From Streptomyces albipurpureus (GTDB taxonomy: Bacteria > Actinomycetota > Actinomycetes > Streptomycetales > Streptomycetaceae), in contig NZ_JAMQAW010000036.1 in the NCBI RefSeq assembly GCF_023701525.1, positions 1 through 44,048 on the forward strand: a stretch of 44,048 bases of DNA, given 5' to 3'. Shown here in pieces: positions 8,877 through 16,894 of this stretch. A program made the translations under genes and the position numbers. The notes beneath the pieces are model-generated. The model searched no databases. It was not told where the DNA came from and was given only the letters and a program-made list of their open reading frames with translations. Every line of letters begins with the position of its first letter. The first letter of the stretch is position 1.

Positions 8877-9055
8877 GGTTCGGTCTCCTTGATGGCTGAA
8901 TACTGGGGTTCTACCGCGTCCGCCGCACTTAGTGGCGACTCAGTTGATCGGCCCGGATCACGTCTCAGTCGTCGGACACACGGGCACGCAGCTTGCATAG
9001 TAGCCGCACGCAGGATGAGCCCCACAATGCGATCTTGTTGAGGCTCTGATGATGT

Positions 9056-9132
9056 TGGTCGGGGTGGCCGGATTCGAACCGACGACCTTCCGCTCCCAAA
9101 GCGGACGCGCTACCAAGCTGCGCCACACCCCG
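9056..9132 (-). tRNA. tRNA-Pro (anticodon TGG)
   Basis: A 77-nt cloverleaf on the minus strand. The acceptor stem CGGGGTG/CACCCCG pairs fully, the anticodon loop TTTGGGA gives anticodon TGG (codon CCA), and the T-arm contains GGTTCGAATCC. The 3' CCA is encoded (9058-9056). Confidence 0.97.
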
Positions 9133-9307
9133 TCGGTGCGACACGTAGGGTACAGGGTGTTTGGGGGCCTTGGCTCCCACTTATCTCGGAGGTGGGGGCG
9201 CATTCGGGGGGCTCGCCCCAGCGGCGTGCGTCCGTGCCCCGGAACCCGCTACGATGCTTCTCGTACCGAAGGGCACTCCCACGGGTGTGACCTGCGGTGC
9301 CGCGTAT

Positions 9308-9381
9308 GCGGGCGTAGCTCAATGGTAGAGCCCTAGTCTTCCAAACTAGCTACGCGGGTTCGATTCCCGTCGCCCGCTCCA
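9308..9381 (+). tRNA. tRNA-Gly (anticodon TCC)
   Basis: A 74-nt cloverleaf with acceptor stem GCGGGCG/CGCCCGC, D-arm GCTCAATGGTAGAGC, anticodon loop CTTCCAA (anticodon TCC, codon GGA), T-arm GGGTTCGATTCCC and an encoded CCA. It lies divergent from tRNA-Pro with 175 bp between them. The terminator palindrome begins only three bases after the CCA. Confidence 0.97.
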
Positions 9382-9383
9382 AG

Positions 9384-9436
9384 AACATCTGAGGCCTGGT
9401 CCACGGCGAGTCGCCGTGGACCAGGCCTCAGATGTT
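9384..9436 (+). terminator. tRNA-Gly terminator: 26-bp perfect palindromic stem
   Basis: Arms 9384-9409 and 9411-9436 are exact reverse complements around a single central G. The outer right edge runs into a TTTTT tract (9435-9439), giving a canonical intrinsic terminator on the plus strand. The stem is unusually long and perfect for a tRNA terminator, and the near-absence of a loop suggests the central bases open in RNA. Confidence 0.85.
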
Positions 9437-9447
9437 TTTCTGACGGC

Positions 9448-9475
9448 TTGATAGGTACTGATTGATAGGTACTGA
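9448..9475. repeat. 14-bp perfect tandem duplication
   Basis: TTGATAGGTACTGA occurs twice back to back (9448-9461, 9462-9475), 12 bases after the tRNA-Gly terminator. It is AT-rich relative to its surroundings. It could be a small slippage product, or a trace of site-specific recombination next to a tRNA gene; no integrase gene is nearby. Beyond it, 9476-9628 holds a short palindrome AAGGGGCCCCTT (9575-9586) and no supported gene. Confidence 0.75.
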
Positions 9476-9628
9476 ACTGTTCGCCGATTCGCCCGGCCGG
9501 GCTCGCCACGGAGGCCCTGGGGTTGCGTCATGACGTGCTGACGCCGAACCGCGCCGCCGGCGCCGTCATCGCGAAAGGGGCCCCTTCGGGGACCGGGTCC
9601 ACGACCCACGGAAGCCGGCGGCGGCTGG

Positions 9629-9823
9629 TCAGAAGCTGATGTCGTTGATCGTGTCGGCTATCGACGTCAGAAATCTATTGATCGACGGGGCCATGCCCGA
9701 TGACGCCAGGAAGAAGCCGAAGAGGACCGCAACGATGCTGGGCCCGCCCTTGAGCGAGCCCGAGCGGATCATGACGACCATGATGATGCCCAAGAGCACC
9801 ACCACAGACAGTGAAATGGCCAC
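9629..9823 (-). CDS. Small two-helix membrane protein
   Basis: A 64-residue hydrophobic protein. Residues about 2-19 (AISLSVVVLLGIIMVVMI) and 28-44 (PSIVAVLFGFFLASSGM) form two likely transmembrane helices, and a polar tail (NRFLTSIADTINDISF) follows. The GTG at 9823 is the only reasonable start, and the ribosome-binding site is weak. Third-position GC supports coding, and proteins of this type recur in Streptomyces, but the function is unknown. The 375 bp upstream (9824-10198, shared with the divergent acyltransferase gene) contains no supported gene, only an AT-richer patch at about 10110-10160 likely to hold promoters. Confidence 0.65.
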   Translation of the reverse strand: MAISLSVVVLLGIIMVVMIRSGSLKGGPSIVAVLFGFFLASSGMAPSINRFLTSIADTINDISF

Positions 9824-10234
9824 AACAGATCACACCCTAGGTCGGTCCGCTCGCCGGCCGGGGTCATGCAGCGCCGCACTTCCCCCGCCTCATGAACATC
9901 GTGCCACCAACTGCGCCTTCTATGCCGCCATCTGACACATCGGCGACAGCGGAATCTCGCCATCCGGTCGAGTGGGGCGCCCCTGACCGCCGGGCCGAAG
10001 GGTGGAGGAGGCGGATCTCGGTCCGGTCGTCTCGCCGCACCCACAGGCCGGCGACAGGGAGTTCAAGGGTCCGGGAGTGAAGGAGCAACACCTCCCAAAG
10101 GGCGGGGCGATATGACCCCTTTAAGATGGATTAACTAGGGCATAGTCGGCATATCGCAAGGGGTTGAGGAGTTTCCTTCGGGGCAGGCGAGAAGTGTTTT
10201 GCGTCCGCTCCTCCCCGTCACAAGGGTGCTTCGA

Positions 10235-11440
10235 ATGTCTTACGCTCCAGATGGATTGCGCAGGGCCCCAGGCCCCCGAGCCCGGGAGCCGAACTCCGTT
10301 CCCGCGGCGACTGTGACCGATACGACTACCCCCAAGAGTGGCTCGACACCGGCCGCCACCACCGGGTGTGCCCCCGGCGCCGAGCCCGCGACCCCCGCCC
10401 GGAAGGGTTCCCCCACCCCGCAACGGGACGCATTCTTCGATAATGCGAAGTATCTGGCGATTGTCCTGGTAGCGGTGGCTCACGCCTGGGAACCGGTCAT
10501 GGAGGGAAGCCGCGCCTCACGAGCCCTCTACATGCTCGTCTACACCTTCCATATGCCGGCCTTCATCATCGTCTCCGGCTATTTCTCGCGGAGTTACGCC
10601 GGCCGCCCCCACCAGGTCAGACGGCTGCTGACCGGGATAGCCCTGCCCTATGTGGTCTTTGAAGTGGTGTACTCGCTCTTCCGTCGCTGGGCGGGCAACG
10701 AACCCGGGCAGCCGATCAGTCTGCTCGACCCCTTCTATCTGACCTGGTTCCTGGCCGCTCTCTTCATCTGGCGCCTGACCACACCGCTCTGGCGCCAGAT
10801 CCGCCACCCGCTGCCCGTCGCCCTCGCCATCGCCTCACTCGCGGCGATCACCCCCGGTATCGGGGCGGACCTGAACCTCCAGCGCGTACTGCAGTTCCTG
10901 CCCTTCTTCGTGGTCGGTCTGCTGCTGCGGCCCGAGCACTTCCAACTCGTACGCCGCCAGGAGATCCGGGTGCTGGCGCTGCCGATCTTCGCGGGCGCGC
11001 TCGCCCTCGCCTACTGGATGGCCCCCCGGATGGACCTGGGCTGGTTCTACCGCTCCTCCAGCGCACAGGAGTTGGGCACGGCGTGGTGGACGGGGGTCGT
11101 GATGACGTTCGTTCTCTTCGGCTGCGGAGTACTGCTCACCGTGGCGTTTCTGGCGTGGGTTCCACGCCGTCGGACCTGGTTCACCGTTCTCGGCGTCGGG
11201 ACCATCTGCGGCTATCTACTGCACGGTCTGCCGCTGAAGGCCGCGGAGTACAGCGGTGTCTTCGAGGCGTACGGCTGGCTCAGCGACCCCGCGGGCGAGG
11301 TCCTGCTGACGGTGCTGGCCGCGGCGATGGTGACCCTGATGTGCACTCCAGCCGTACGGCGGTCGCTGCGCTGGGCCACCGAACCGGACCTGGAGTGGGC
11401 GTTCCGTCGGGACGCGGCCGAGTTGGGGCACCGGCGCTGA
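10235..11440 (+). CDS. Acyltransferase-3 family membrane protein (fucose 4-O-acetylase-like)
   Basis: A 401-residue integral membrane acyltransferase of the OafA/WecH superfamily. A disordered Thr/Pro-rich head (about 1-65) precedes QRDAFFDNAKYLAIVLVAVAHAWEP, the motif with the catalytic-type His of family 3. FHMPAFIIVSGYFSR and further helices (about ten in all) follow. The family transfers acetyl or other acyl groups to sugars or lipids at the membrane; the substrate here cannot be told. The ATG at 10235 has a ribosome-binding site (AAGGGTG) at a good distance; a TTG 12 codons upstream is unlikely. It is convergent with the HD gene, which ends 50 bp away. Confidence 0.88.
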   Translation: MSYAPDGLRRAPGPRAREPNSVPAATVTDTTTPKSGSTPAATTGCAPGAEPATPARKGSPTPQRDAFFDNAKYLAIVLVAVAHAWEPVMEGSRASRALYMLVYTFHMPAFIIVSGYFSRSYAGRPHQVRRLLTGIALPYVVFEVVYSLFRRWAGNEPGQPISLLDPFYLTWFLAALFIWRLTTPLWRQIRHPLPVALAIASLAAITPGIGADLNLQRVLQFLPFFVVGLLLRPEHFQLVRRQEIRVLALPIFAGALALAYWMAPRMDLGWFYRSSSAQELGTAWWTGVVMTFVLFGCGVLLTVAFLAWVPRRRTWFTVLGVGTICGYLLHGLPLKAAEYSGVFEAYGWLSDPAGEVLLTVLAAAMVTLMCTPAVRRSLRWATEPDLEWAFRRDAAELGHRR

Positions 11441-11490
11441 GAAGCGACGCGGAGCCGGGCTCGATCCTCGCCGACGCGTGCCGAGCGGGG

Positions 11491-11937
11491 TCACTCCAGG
11501 CCGAGGAGGGCCCTGGTCCTGGCGTACTTCGCGATCAGCCGGGTCCTGGTGGCCTCATCGAGGTCGGCGAGCCGTGCCGGGTCGGTGTTGTGCGCCAGGT
11601 CCGCCTCTTTGACCAGCAGGGCGCCCGGTGTGCTGCGAATGCGCCGGGTGTAGCTCTCCAGGTCCTCACCCTCCCCCTTGGTGAGGGCGAGGACGATGTC
11701 CCTGACCGACTGGTGCAGGGCGGCCGTCTGGAGCCACTCCAAGGTCAGTGCGTGGTCTTCGACGGCGTCATGGAGCCAGCCGGCGGCGATCTGCTCATCG
11801 GTGCCGCCACGGGAGCGGACGCCTTCGGCGACGGCGGCGAGGTGCTCGGCGTACGGTCGGCCGGACTTGTCGGTCTGCCCTTGGTGGGCGGCTCTGGCGA
11901 TGGCCTCGACCTCGGAGAGCGTCAGGGACTGCGGCAT
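11491..11937 (-). CDS. Small HD-domain phosphohydrolase, SpoT/MESH1-like
   Basis: A 148-residue single-domain protein with the metal-binding pattern of RelA/SpoT hydrolases: His32 (YAEHLAAVA), His56-Asp57 (GWLHDAVEDH) and Asp113 in VKEADLAHNTDP, the counterpart of K.ADRLHN. It lacks synthetase, TGS and ACT domains, so it resembles small alarmone hydrolases or related nucleotide phosphohydrolases. Action on (p)ppGpp is an inference. The ATG at 11937 has no clear ribosome-binding site and may be leaderless; an in-frame upstream extension is Pro/Arg-rich and was rejected. It is divergent from crtY across 295 bp, which carries no other gene. Confidence 0.8.
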   Translation of the reverse strand: MPQSLTLSEVEAIARAAHQGQTDKSGRPYAEHLAAVAEGVRSRGGTDEQIAAGWLHDAVEDHALTLEWLQTAALHQSVRDIVLALTKGEGEDLESYTRRIRSTPGALLVKEADLAHNTDPARLADLDEATRTRLIAKYARTRALLGLE

Positions 11938-12232
11938 GTGCTGACTGTAAGGCCCGACCGGTCCGCACGCCCCTCGTCCAGCGCGCGACCGGTGGACGAT
12001 TCGGCTCGGGACCGAACAGGGAACCGATGGCGTCCGACTGCATCCGGTGGGGCGGTTCGGCCGGAACCTTCGAGGAGGGTGCGTCCCCGGGGTCCGATCA
12101 GTCGGCCGCCACGCGCGGCCACCGAGGATGGGCGCCATCGCACCGGCCTGGCGGGCAGACTCGGCGCCGACGCGCAGAGGGCACGGCCGAGGCGTCCCGT
12201 GGTTGTCCCGTTACTGAGCCGAGGGAGGAACC

Positions 12233-13495
12233 GTGCTGAGCCAGGATGTGATCGCGGCCGATGTGGTGATCGTCGGCGCGGGCGCGGCCGGGCTCTCCCT
12301 GGCCCACGCCCTGACCGCACCCGGCGCCGGGCATCGCCCGTCCATCGTCCTCGTCGAAGCCCCCGACGGGCCCCTGCGCCCGCCGGACCGCACCTGGTGC
12401 TTCTGGGAGGAGGGTGACGGGGAGTTCGAGGAGGCCGTGCTCGCGTCCTGGCGGCGACTGCGCATCCACGGCCGGGACGGGGAGCGGATCGAACGCACCC
12501 TGCACTCCCTGCGGTACAAGATGATCCCCTCCCCCCGCTTCGCGGAGGTGGTGGGCGACCGGCTGCGCGACACCCCGCGGGTACGTCAGGTACGGGCCGT
12601 CGCACAGGAGGTCAGGAGCGTGCCCGAGGGGGCCGAAGTGCGGTGCACCACGCAGGACGGGCGTCTGCTGACCGTACGCGGACGGTGTCTCTACGACTCC
12701 CGCCCGCCGGCGCCACCACCCCCCGCCCGCACCACCCTGCTCCAGCACTTTCGCGGCTGGTTCGTCCATGCCGATGAACCCGCGTTCGATCCGAGCACCG
12801 TCGAGCTGATGGATTTCCGGGTGCCGCAACCCCGCCATGGGCTCGCCTTCGGCTATGTCCTCCCGCTGGGCCCGCGTGACGCACTGGTGGAGTACACGGA
12901 GTTCTCCCGGGCGCCGCTGTCCCGACAGGCCTATGAATCCGCTCTGGAGCTCTACACCCAGGAGGTGCTGAAGCTCGGCCCGATCGTGGTGCGCGGCGCG
13001 GAGGAAGGGGTCATCCCCATGACCGACGCCCGTTTCCGCCGTCGGGAGGGTCCGGCGCTCTTCCGTATCGGCGCGGCGGGTGGGGCCACCCGGCCGGCGA
13101 CCGGGTACACCTTCTCGGCCGTGCAGCGGCAGACCCGGCGGATCGCGGCCACCCTGCGGGCCGGCGGGAGCCCCACCGCCCCGGCGCCGCACCCCCGGCG
13201 GGCGTTGGCCATGGACGCCGTACTGCTGCGGGCGTTGGACACCGGGCGGGTCGCCGGGCCCGAGTTCTTCACCGAGCTCTTCCGCCGTACCCCACCGGAT
13301 CGGATGCTGCGCTTCCTCGATGGCCGCACCCGGCTGCTGGAGGACATCCGGATCGGGTTCGCCACACCCGTGGGTCCCATGCTGCGCACCGCGCTGGAGC
13401 TACCACTGCTGCGACGCGCGGCCGTCAGCGGCGGCAGGACCGACCGTGCGGTGGACCATCCAGGCTCCACCCACCGAGAAGAGAGGCACCGATGA
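12233..13495 (+). CDS. crtY: Lycopene beta-cyclase
   Basis: Flavoprotein converting lycopene to beta-carotene. The 420-residue protein begins with a dinucleotide-binding fold (VVIVGAGAAGLSLAHAL, about 11-27). It has the CrtY/CrtL signatures DRTWCFWEE (about 52-60), an LMDFR segment, FGYVLPLGPRDALVEYTEFS (about 205-224), GVIPM, and a later GGATRPATGYTFSAV. The start is GTG with an excellent AGGGAGGAA ribosome-binding site 5 bases upstream. It is the first gene of crtY-crtT-crtU; its stop overlaps the crtT start by 4 bp (ATGA), implying translational coupling. The promoter should lie in the 295-bp gap to the divergent HD gene. Confidence 0.93.
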   Translation: MLSQDVIAADVVIVGAGAAGLSLAHALTAPGAGHRPSIVLVEAPDGPLRPPDRTWCFWEEGDGEFEEAVLASWRRLRIHGRDGERIERTLHSLRYKMIPSPRFAEVVGDRLRDTPRVRQVRAVAQEVRSVPEGAEVRCTTQDGRLLTVRGRCLYDSRPPAPPPPARTTLLQHFRGWFVHADEPAFDPSTVELMDFRVPQPRHGLAFGYVLPLGPRDALVEYTEFSRAPLSRQAYESALELYTQEVLKLGPIVVRGAEEGVIPMTDARFRRREGPALFRIGAAGGATRPATGYTFSAVQRQTRRIAATLRAGGSPTAPAPHPRRALAMDAVLLRALDTGRVAGPEFFTELFRRTPPDRMLRFLDGRTRLLEDIRIGFATPVGPMLRTALELPLLRRAAVSGGRTDRAVDHPGSTHREERHR

Positions 13496-14247
13496 CGCTC
13501 CTGCGGGATCAGGATCTCGCCCATGCCTTTGACCACGCCGCGGGCACCTACGACCGCCTGGTGGCCATGAACCCGGGCTACCACGCCGATCTACGGCGCT
13601 CAGCGCGGCGGCTGCGACTGCCCGATGGCGGTGCGGGCCTGAAGCTGCTGGACATCGGCTGCGGTACGGGCGCCTCGACCGCGGCCCTGCTCAGGGCGGC
13701 GCCCCACGCCGAGATCACGGCGGTCGACGCCTCCGCGGGAATGCTGGAGCGGGCGGCGGCCAAGCACTGGCCGGGGCGGGTGCGTTTTGTGCACTCCCCG
13801 GTCGAGGAACTGACCCGGGCAGTCACCCCGGACACCGGTGGCGCCAGCGGGTACGACGCTGTCTTCGCCGCGTACCTGTTCCGCAATGTGACGGATGCGC
13901 AGGGGGTTCTCGCCTCGGTCCGCGCACTGCTGCGGCCCGGAGGGCGGCTGGCCGTCCATGAGTACAGCCTCAGTGGCTCGGCGGCCCATCGAGCGCTCTG
14001 GACCGCGCTGTGCCGGGGGGTGATCATCCCGGCCGGCACCCTGACCGGTGACCGTGAGCTCTACCACCACCTCTGGCGCAGTGTGCTGGCCTTCGACACC
14101 GCGCCGCGGTTCGCCGCCCGGCTGGCGGGCGCGGGAATGGACGACACCCGGATCGTGCCCATGGCCGGTTGGAGCACCGGCATCGTCCACACCTTCCTGG
14201 CCCGGCGTGGCCCCGCCCAGCCGGACGGGGTGGCTTCCCCATGCTGA
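13492..14247 (+). CDS. crtT: SAM-dependent methyltransferase of the carotenoid cluster
   Basis: A 251-residue class I methyltransferase of the UbiE type. Motif I is LLDIGCGTGAST (about 49-60), and acidic motif II is AVDASAGMLERA (about 79-90). Motif III lies around RALLRPGGRLAVHEYSLSG. Its position between crtY and crtU matches crtT of the S. griseus and S. coelicolor carotenoid clusters, where the exact role is unclear. Ring methylation is not needed for isorenieratene, because CrtU moves existing methyl groups. The gene overlaps crtY by 4 bp and crtU by 7 bp, so all three are co-translated. The substrate is unknown: an apocarotenoid or quinone are the alternatives. Confidence 0.85.
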   Translation: MTLLRDQDLAHAFDHAAGTYDRLVAMNPGYHADLRRSARRLRLPDGGAGLKLLDIGCGTGASTAALLRAAPHAEITAVDASAGMLERAAAKHWPGRVRFVHSPVEELTRAVTPDTGGASGYDAVFAAYLFRNVTDAQGVLASVRALLRPGGRLAVHEYSLSGSAAHRALWTALCRGVIIPAGTLTGDRELYHHLWRSVLAFDTAPRFAARLAGAGMDDTRIVPMAGWSTGIVHTFLARRGPAQPDGVASPC

Positions 14248-15779
14248 AGCGCGCGCCGAGGCGGGGCAGGGACCGTAGGGCCGAGGTCCTGATGCCGGCG
14301 CCCGGCCGTGGGCGCTGTGCGGGTGAGGGCCCCGAAACGGCCGTCGTAGGCGGGGGGATCGCCGGCCTGGCGGCTGCGGTGGCCCTCGCCGAACGCGGCG
14401 TACGGGTGACGCTGTACGAACGCGAACCCGTCCTGGGGGGCCGGCTCGCCGGCTGGCCGGAGCGACTGGCCGATGGCTCCACGGTGACGATGAGCCGGGG
14501 ATTCCACGCCTTCTTCCGGCAGTACTACAACCTCCGGGGGCTGCTGCGCCGCGCCGATCCCTCGCTCTCGCTGCTGACCGGGCTGCCGGACTATCCGCTG
14601 CGGCACCGCGCCGGGCTGACCGACAGCTTCGCCCGGGTGCCGCGCACACCGCCGTGGAGCGCGCTGGGTTTTGTGGCGCTGAGCCCCACGTTCGGGTGGC
14701 GGGACCTGGCCCGGATGGACCCGCGGGCGGCGCTGCCGTTGCTGGATGTCCGGGTGCCCGCGGTCTACGAGCGGTTCGACCAGGTCAGCGCCTGGGACTT
14801 CCTCGCCGGTATCCGCTTCCCCGAGGCGGCCCACCATCTGGCGTTCGAGGTCTTCTCCCGGAGTTTCTTCGCCGACCCGCGGGAGCTGTCGGCGGCCGAG
14901 TTGCTGGTGATGTTCCACATCTACTTCCTCGGCTCATCGGAGGGGCTGCTCTTCGACGTCCCGAACGAGCCCTATCCAGCGGCCCTGTGGGACCCGTTGG
15001 AGAGCTATCTGACCCGGCTCGGCGTACGGGTGGAGAAGGGCACCCCCGTGGACGGCGTACTGCCGGAAGAGGGTGAGGGATTGCTGCTGGAGGCGAAGGG
15101 GCGGTCGCGGCGGTACGACGCTGTGGTGTTGGCCCTCGATCCGGGTGGGCTGCGTCGGGTGGTCGGGTCTTCCCCCCGGTTGGGGGACGCCGCGTGGCGC
15201 GGGAACATCGCCTCGCTGCGCACCGCGCCGCCGTTCGTGGTCTCCCGGCTCTGGCTGGATCGTCCGGTACGGGCCGATCGGGCCGGGTTCCTGGGCACCA
15301 GCGGGTACGACGGGCTCGACAATGTGAGCGTGCTGGACCGCTGGGAGGGCGAGGCGGCTCGATGGGCGGCGCGCACCGGTGGCTCGGTGGTCGAGTTGCA
15401 CGGGTACGCGGTGGCTGAGACCGCGGATCGCGCGCTGGTTCAGAAGCGGCTGCTGGCCCGACTCCACGAGGTCTATCCGGAGACCGGGGAGGCCGGGATC
15501 GTCGACGTACGGCATGAGTGGCGGGCGGACTGCCCGCTCTTCCCGGTGGGCGGGTTCCGGGCCCGACCGACCGTACGCACTCCTCATCCGGGTGTGATGG
15601 TGGCGGGCGATGTGGTGCGCACCGAGTTGCCGGTGGCGCTGATGGAGCGGGCGGCGACGACCGGGTTCCTGGCGGCGAACGCCCTGCTGGAGCGTTGGGG
15701 CGTACGCGGGCATCCGTTGTGGACCGTGCCCCGACGGGGTCGGTCGGGGGTGCTTAGGGCGCTGGCCGCGCTGGGGTAG
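14241..15779 (+). CDS. crtU: Carotene desaturase/methyltransferase forming aromatic rings
   Basis: FAD-dependent enzyme of the phytoene-desaturase superfamily that in streptomycetes turns beta-ionone rings of beta-carotene into aromatic phi-rings, giving isorenieratene. The 512-residue protein has AVVGGGIAGLAAAVALAERG (about 35-54) as the dinucleotide fold, GFHAFFRQYYNLR near 90, and a C-terminal FAD segment HPGVMVAGDVVRTELPVALMERA. The ATG at 14241 overlaps the crtT stop; upstream in-frame sequence belongs to crtT in another frame. It ends 53 bp before the convergent crtV stop, with a shared hairpin between. Its presence predicts aromatic carotenoids as end product. Confidence 0.92.
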   Translation: MLKRAPRRGRDRRAEVLMPAPGRGRCAGEGPETAVVGGGIAGLAAAVALAERGVRVTLYEREPVLGGRLAGWPERLADGSTVTMSRGFHAFFRQYYNLRGLLRRADPSLSLLTGLPDYPLRHRAGLTDSFARVPRTPPWSALGFVALSPTFGWRDLARMDPRAALPLLDVRVPAVYERFDQVSAWDFLAGIRFPEAAHHLAFEVFSRSFFADPRELSAAELLVMFHIYFLGSSEGLLFDVPNEPYPAALWDPLESYLTRLGVRVEKGTPVDGVLPEEGEGLLLEAKGRSRRYDAVVLALDPGGLRRVVGSSPRLGDAAWRGNIASLRTAPPFVVSRLWLDRPVRADRAGFLGTSGYDGLDNVSVLDRWEGEAARWAARTGGSVVELHGYAVAETADRALVQKRLLARLHEVYPETGEAGIVDVRHEWRADCPLFPVGGFRARPTVRTPHPGVMVAGDVVRTELPVALMERAATTGFLAANALLERWGVRGHPLWTVPRRGRSGVLRALAALG

Positions 15780-15784
15780 GGGTT

Positions 15785-15810
15785 CCGGGTCGGGCGGGCG
15801 CCCGACCCGG
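15785..15810. terminator. Hairpin between convergent crtU and crtV
   Basis: Perfect 12-bp inverted repeat (CCGGGTCGGGCG at 15785-15796, complement at 15799-15810) with a two-base centre. It sits between two convergent stop codons and can end both crt operons. Confidence 0.8.
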
Positions 15811-15832
15811 TGGTGTTCCACGGCGGGGGGCC

Positions 15833-16894
15833 TCAGCCGGGGAAGCGGCCGGTGCTGCGGAGCAGCCAGCGTCGTTCCGCGTAGGCCAGATCGTCCCGCC
15901 AGAGCCTCCCGGCGGCCCAGCGCATCACCGGTCGTAGCAGGGGTGCCGCGCTCTGGGCGACGGCGAAGCCACGACGGTCCGAGGTGGCCACCACCGCCTC
16001 CACGACCGCGGTGCGCGGGTTGCCCCGCGCGTCCGGTGCCAGTGGGGTGGCATGGGTCTCCACCACCGAGGTCGCCCCCTCCCCCTCGGTGATGTGCATG
16101 ACCACGGTACGAGGCTCCGGGGCGGAGAAGACCGCACGGACCGGCACCACGAGCCGACCGGCCACCTTGAAGGAGACATCGACGGCGAAGGCGTCCTCGG
16201 AAGCGTCCTCGACGGTGGAGGAGGCCTTGTGCTCGGGCGTCTGGGCGACCGTCAGATCCACAAAGGAGTACGGGTGGAACCAGGCTCCGTGCCAGGGGTC
16301 GAGCCGGTTGGCCACGATGTCCTCGGGTTCGCATCGCCCCACGGTGGTGAACACCGCGTCCACCGCGGCCCCGGCGGGCCGCTCGGGCACCACCGGCCGG
16401 TCGAGTGGTTCCTCGCCACCGAGGGCATCGAGCCGAACCCAGACCAGGACCCCGTCGTCGTACGCCGGGTAGGGCTCCCAGCCGGCGAAGGGGCCGCCGT
16501 CCAGCGCCAGGCCGTGCCAGTGGCAGACGAGGGTGCCGCAGGCGACCCGGCTGTCCTTGAGCGGGGCGCCCAGATGCGGGCAGGCGCCGGGGCCGGCCTT
16601 CAACTCGCCGGATCGGGCGCGCCAGACGACGACCTCGACCCCGCCGACGGTCCGGCCGAAGGGGCGGTCGGCGGTGATCTCGCGGGAGGCGCCGATGACG
16701 TACCAGTTGCCGCTGGGGCGGGCGCTGGCCCGTTTGAGTGCGGCGTCGATCAGGGCGGGCTTCGCCTCCCGCCAGGTGGGGGCCTGCCGTTCCCAGGGCA
16801 CCTTGCCACCGGTGCGCAGCGGTAGCGATCGGCGACGGGGCTTTCGCGGTGGCGCTGGGCGGCGGGCCCGATCACGGGGAGCGCGGTCGTTCAT
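15833..16894 (-). CDS. crtV: Rieske [2Fe-2S] protein of the carotenoid cluster
   Basis: A 353-residue protein with an N-terminal Arg/Pro-rich leader and a Rieske domain whose ligands are visible as CPH, then 17 residues, then CHWH (about residues 115-140). A long C-terminal domain follows that contains DPWHGAWFHPYSF and resembles the catalytic half of Rieske-type oxygenases. It occupies the crtV position of Streptomyces crtEIBV operons. Its role in carotenoid formation is not settled and it is thought dispensable for isorenieratene. The ATG at 16894 overlaps the crtB stop by 4 bp; an in-frame GTG three codons upstream is a less likely start. It may modify a carotenoid or its breakdown product; that is inference. 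Confidence 0.85.
   Translation of the reverse strand: MNDRAPRDRARRPAPPRKPRRRSLPLRTGGKVPWERQAPTWREAKPALIDAALKRASARPSGNWYVIGASREITADRPFGRTVGGVEVVVWRARSGELKAGPGACPHLGAPLKDSRVACGTLVCHWHGLALDGGPFAGWEPYPAYDDGVLVWVRLDALGGEEPLDRPVVPERPAGAAVDAVFTTVGRCEPEDIVANRLDPWHGAWFHPYSFVDLTVAQTPEHKASSTVEDASEDAFAVDVSFKVAGRLVVPVRAVFSAPEPRTVVMHITEGEGATSVVETHATPLAPDARGNPRTAVVEAVVATSDRRGFAVAQSAAPLLRPVMRWAAGRLWRDDLAYAERRWLLRSTGRFPG

Noticed and set aside
6759..9041. 760-codon plus-strand frame across clpP1 and tig
   Set aside because: Antisense to two proven genes and their intergenic terminator; Leu/Asp/Val-rich shadow composition.
9056..9475. tRNA pair considered as an integrated-element boundary
   Set aside because: No integrase, excisionase or duplicated tRNA 3' end was seen in the window, so no element is claimed.
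9346..9609. Minus-strand 87-codon frame across tRNA-Gly and its terminator, ending RRESNPRS
   Set aside because: The C-terminal peptide is the reverse translation of a tRNA gene, a known annotation artefact.
14934..16334. 466-codon minus-strand frame across crtU and crtV
   Set aside because: Antisense and out-of-frame shadow; crosses the hairpin between two well-supported genes.
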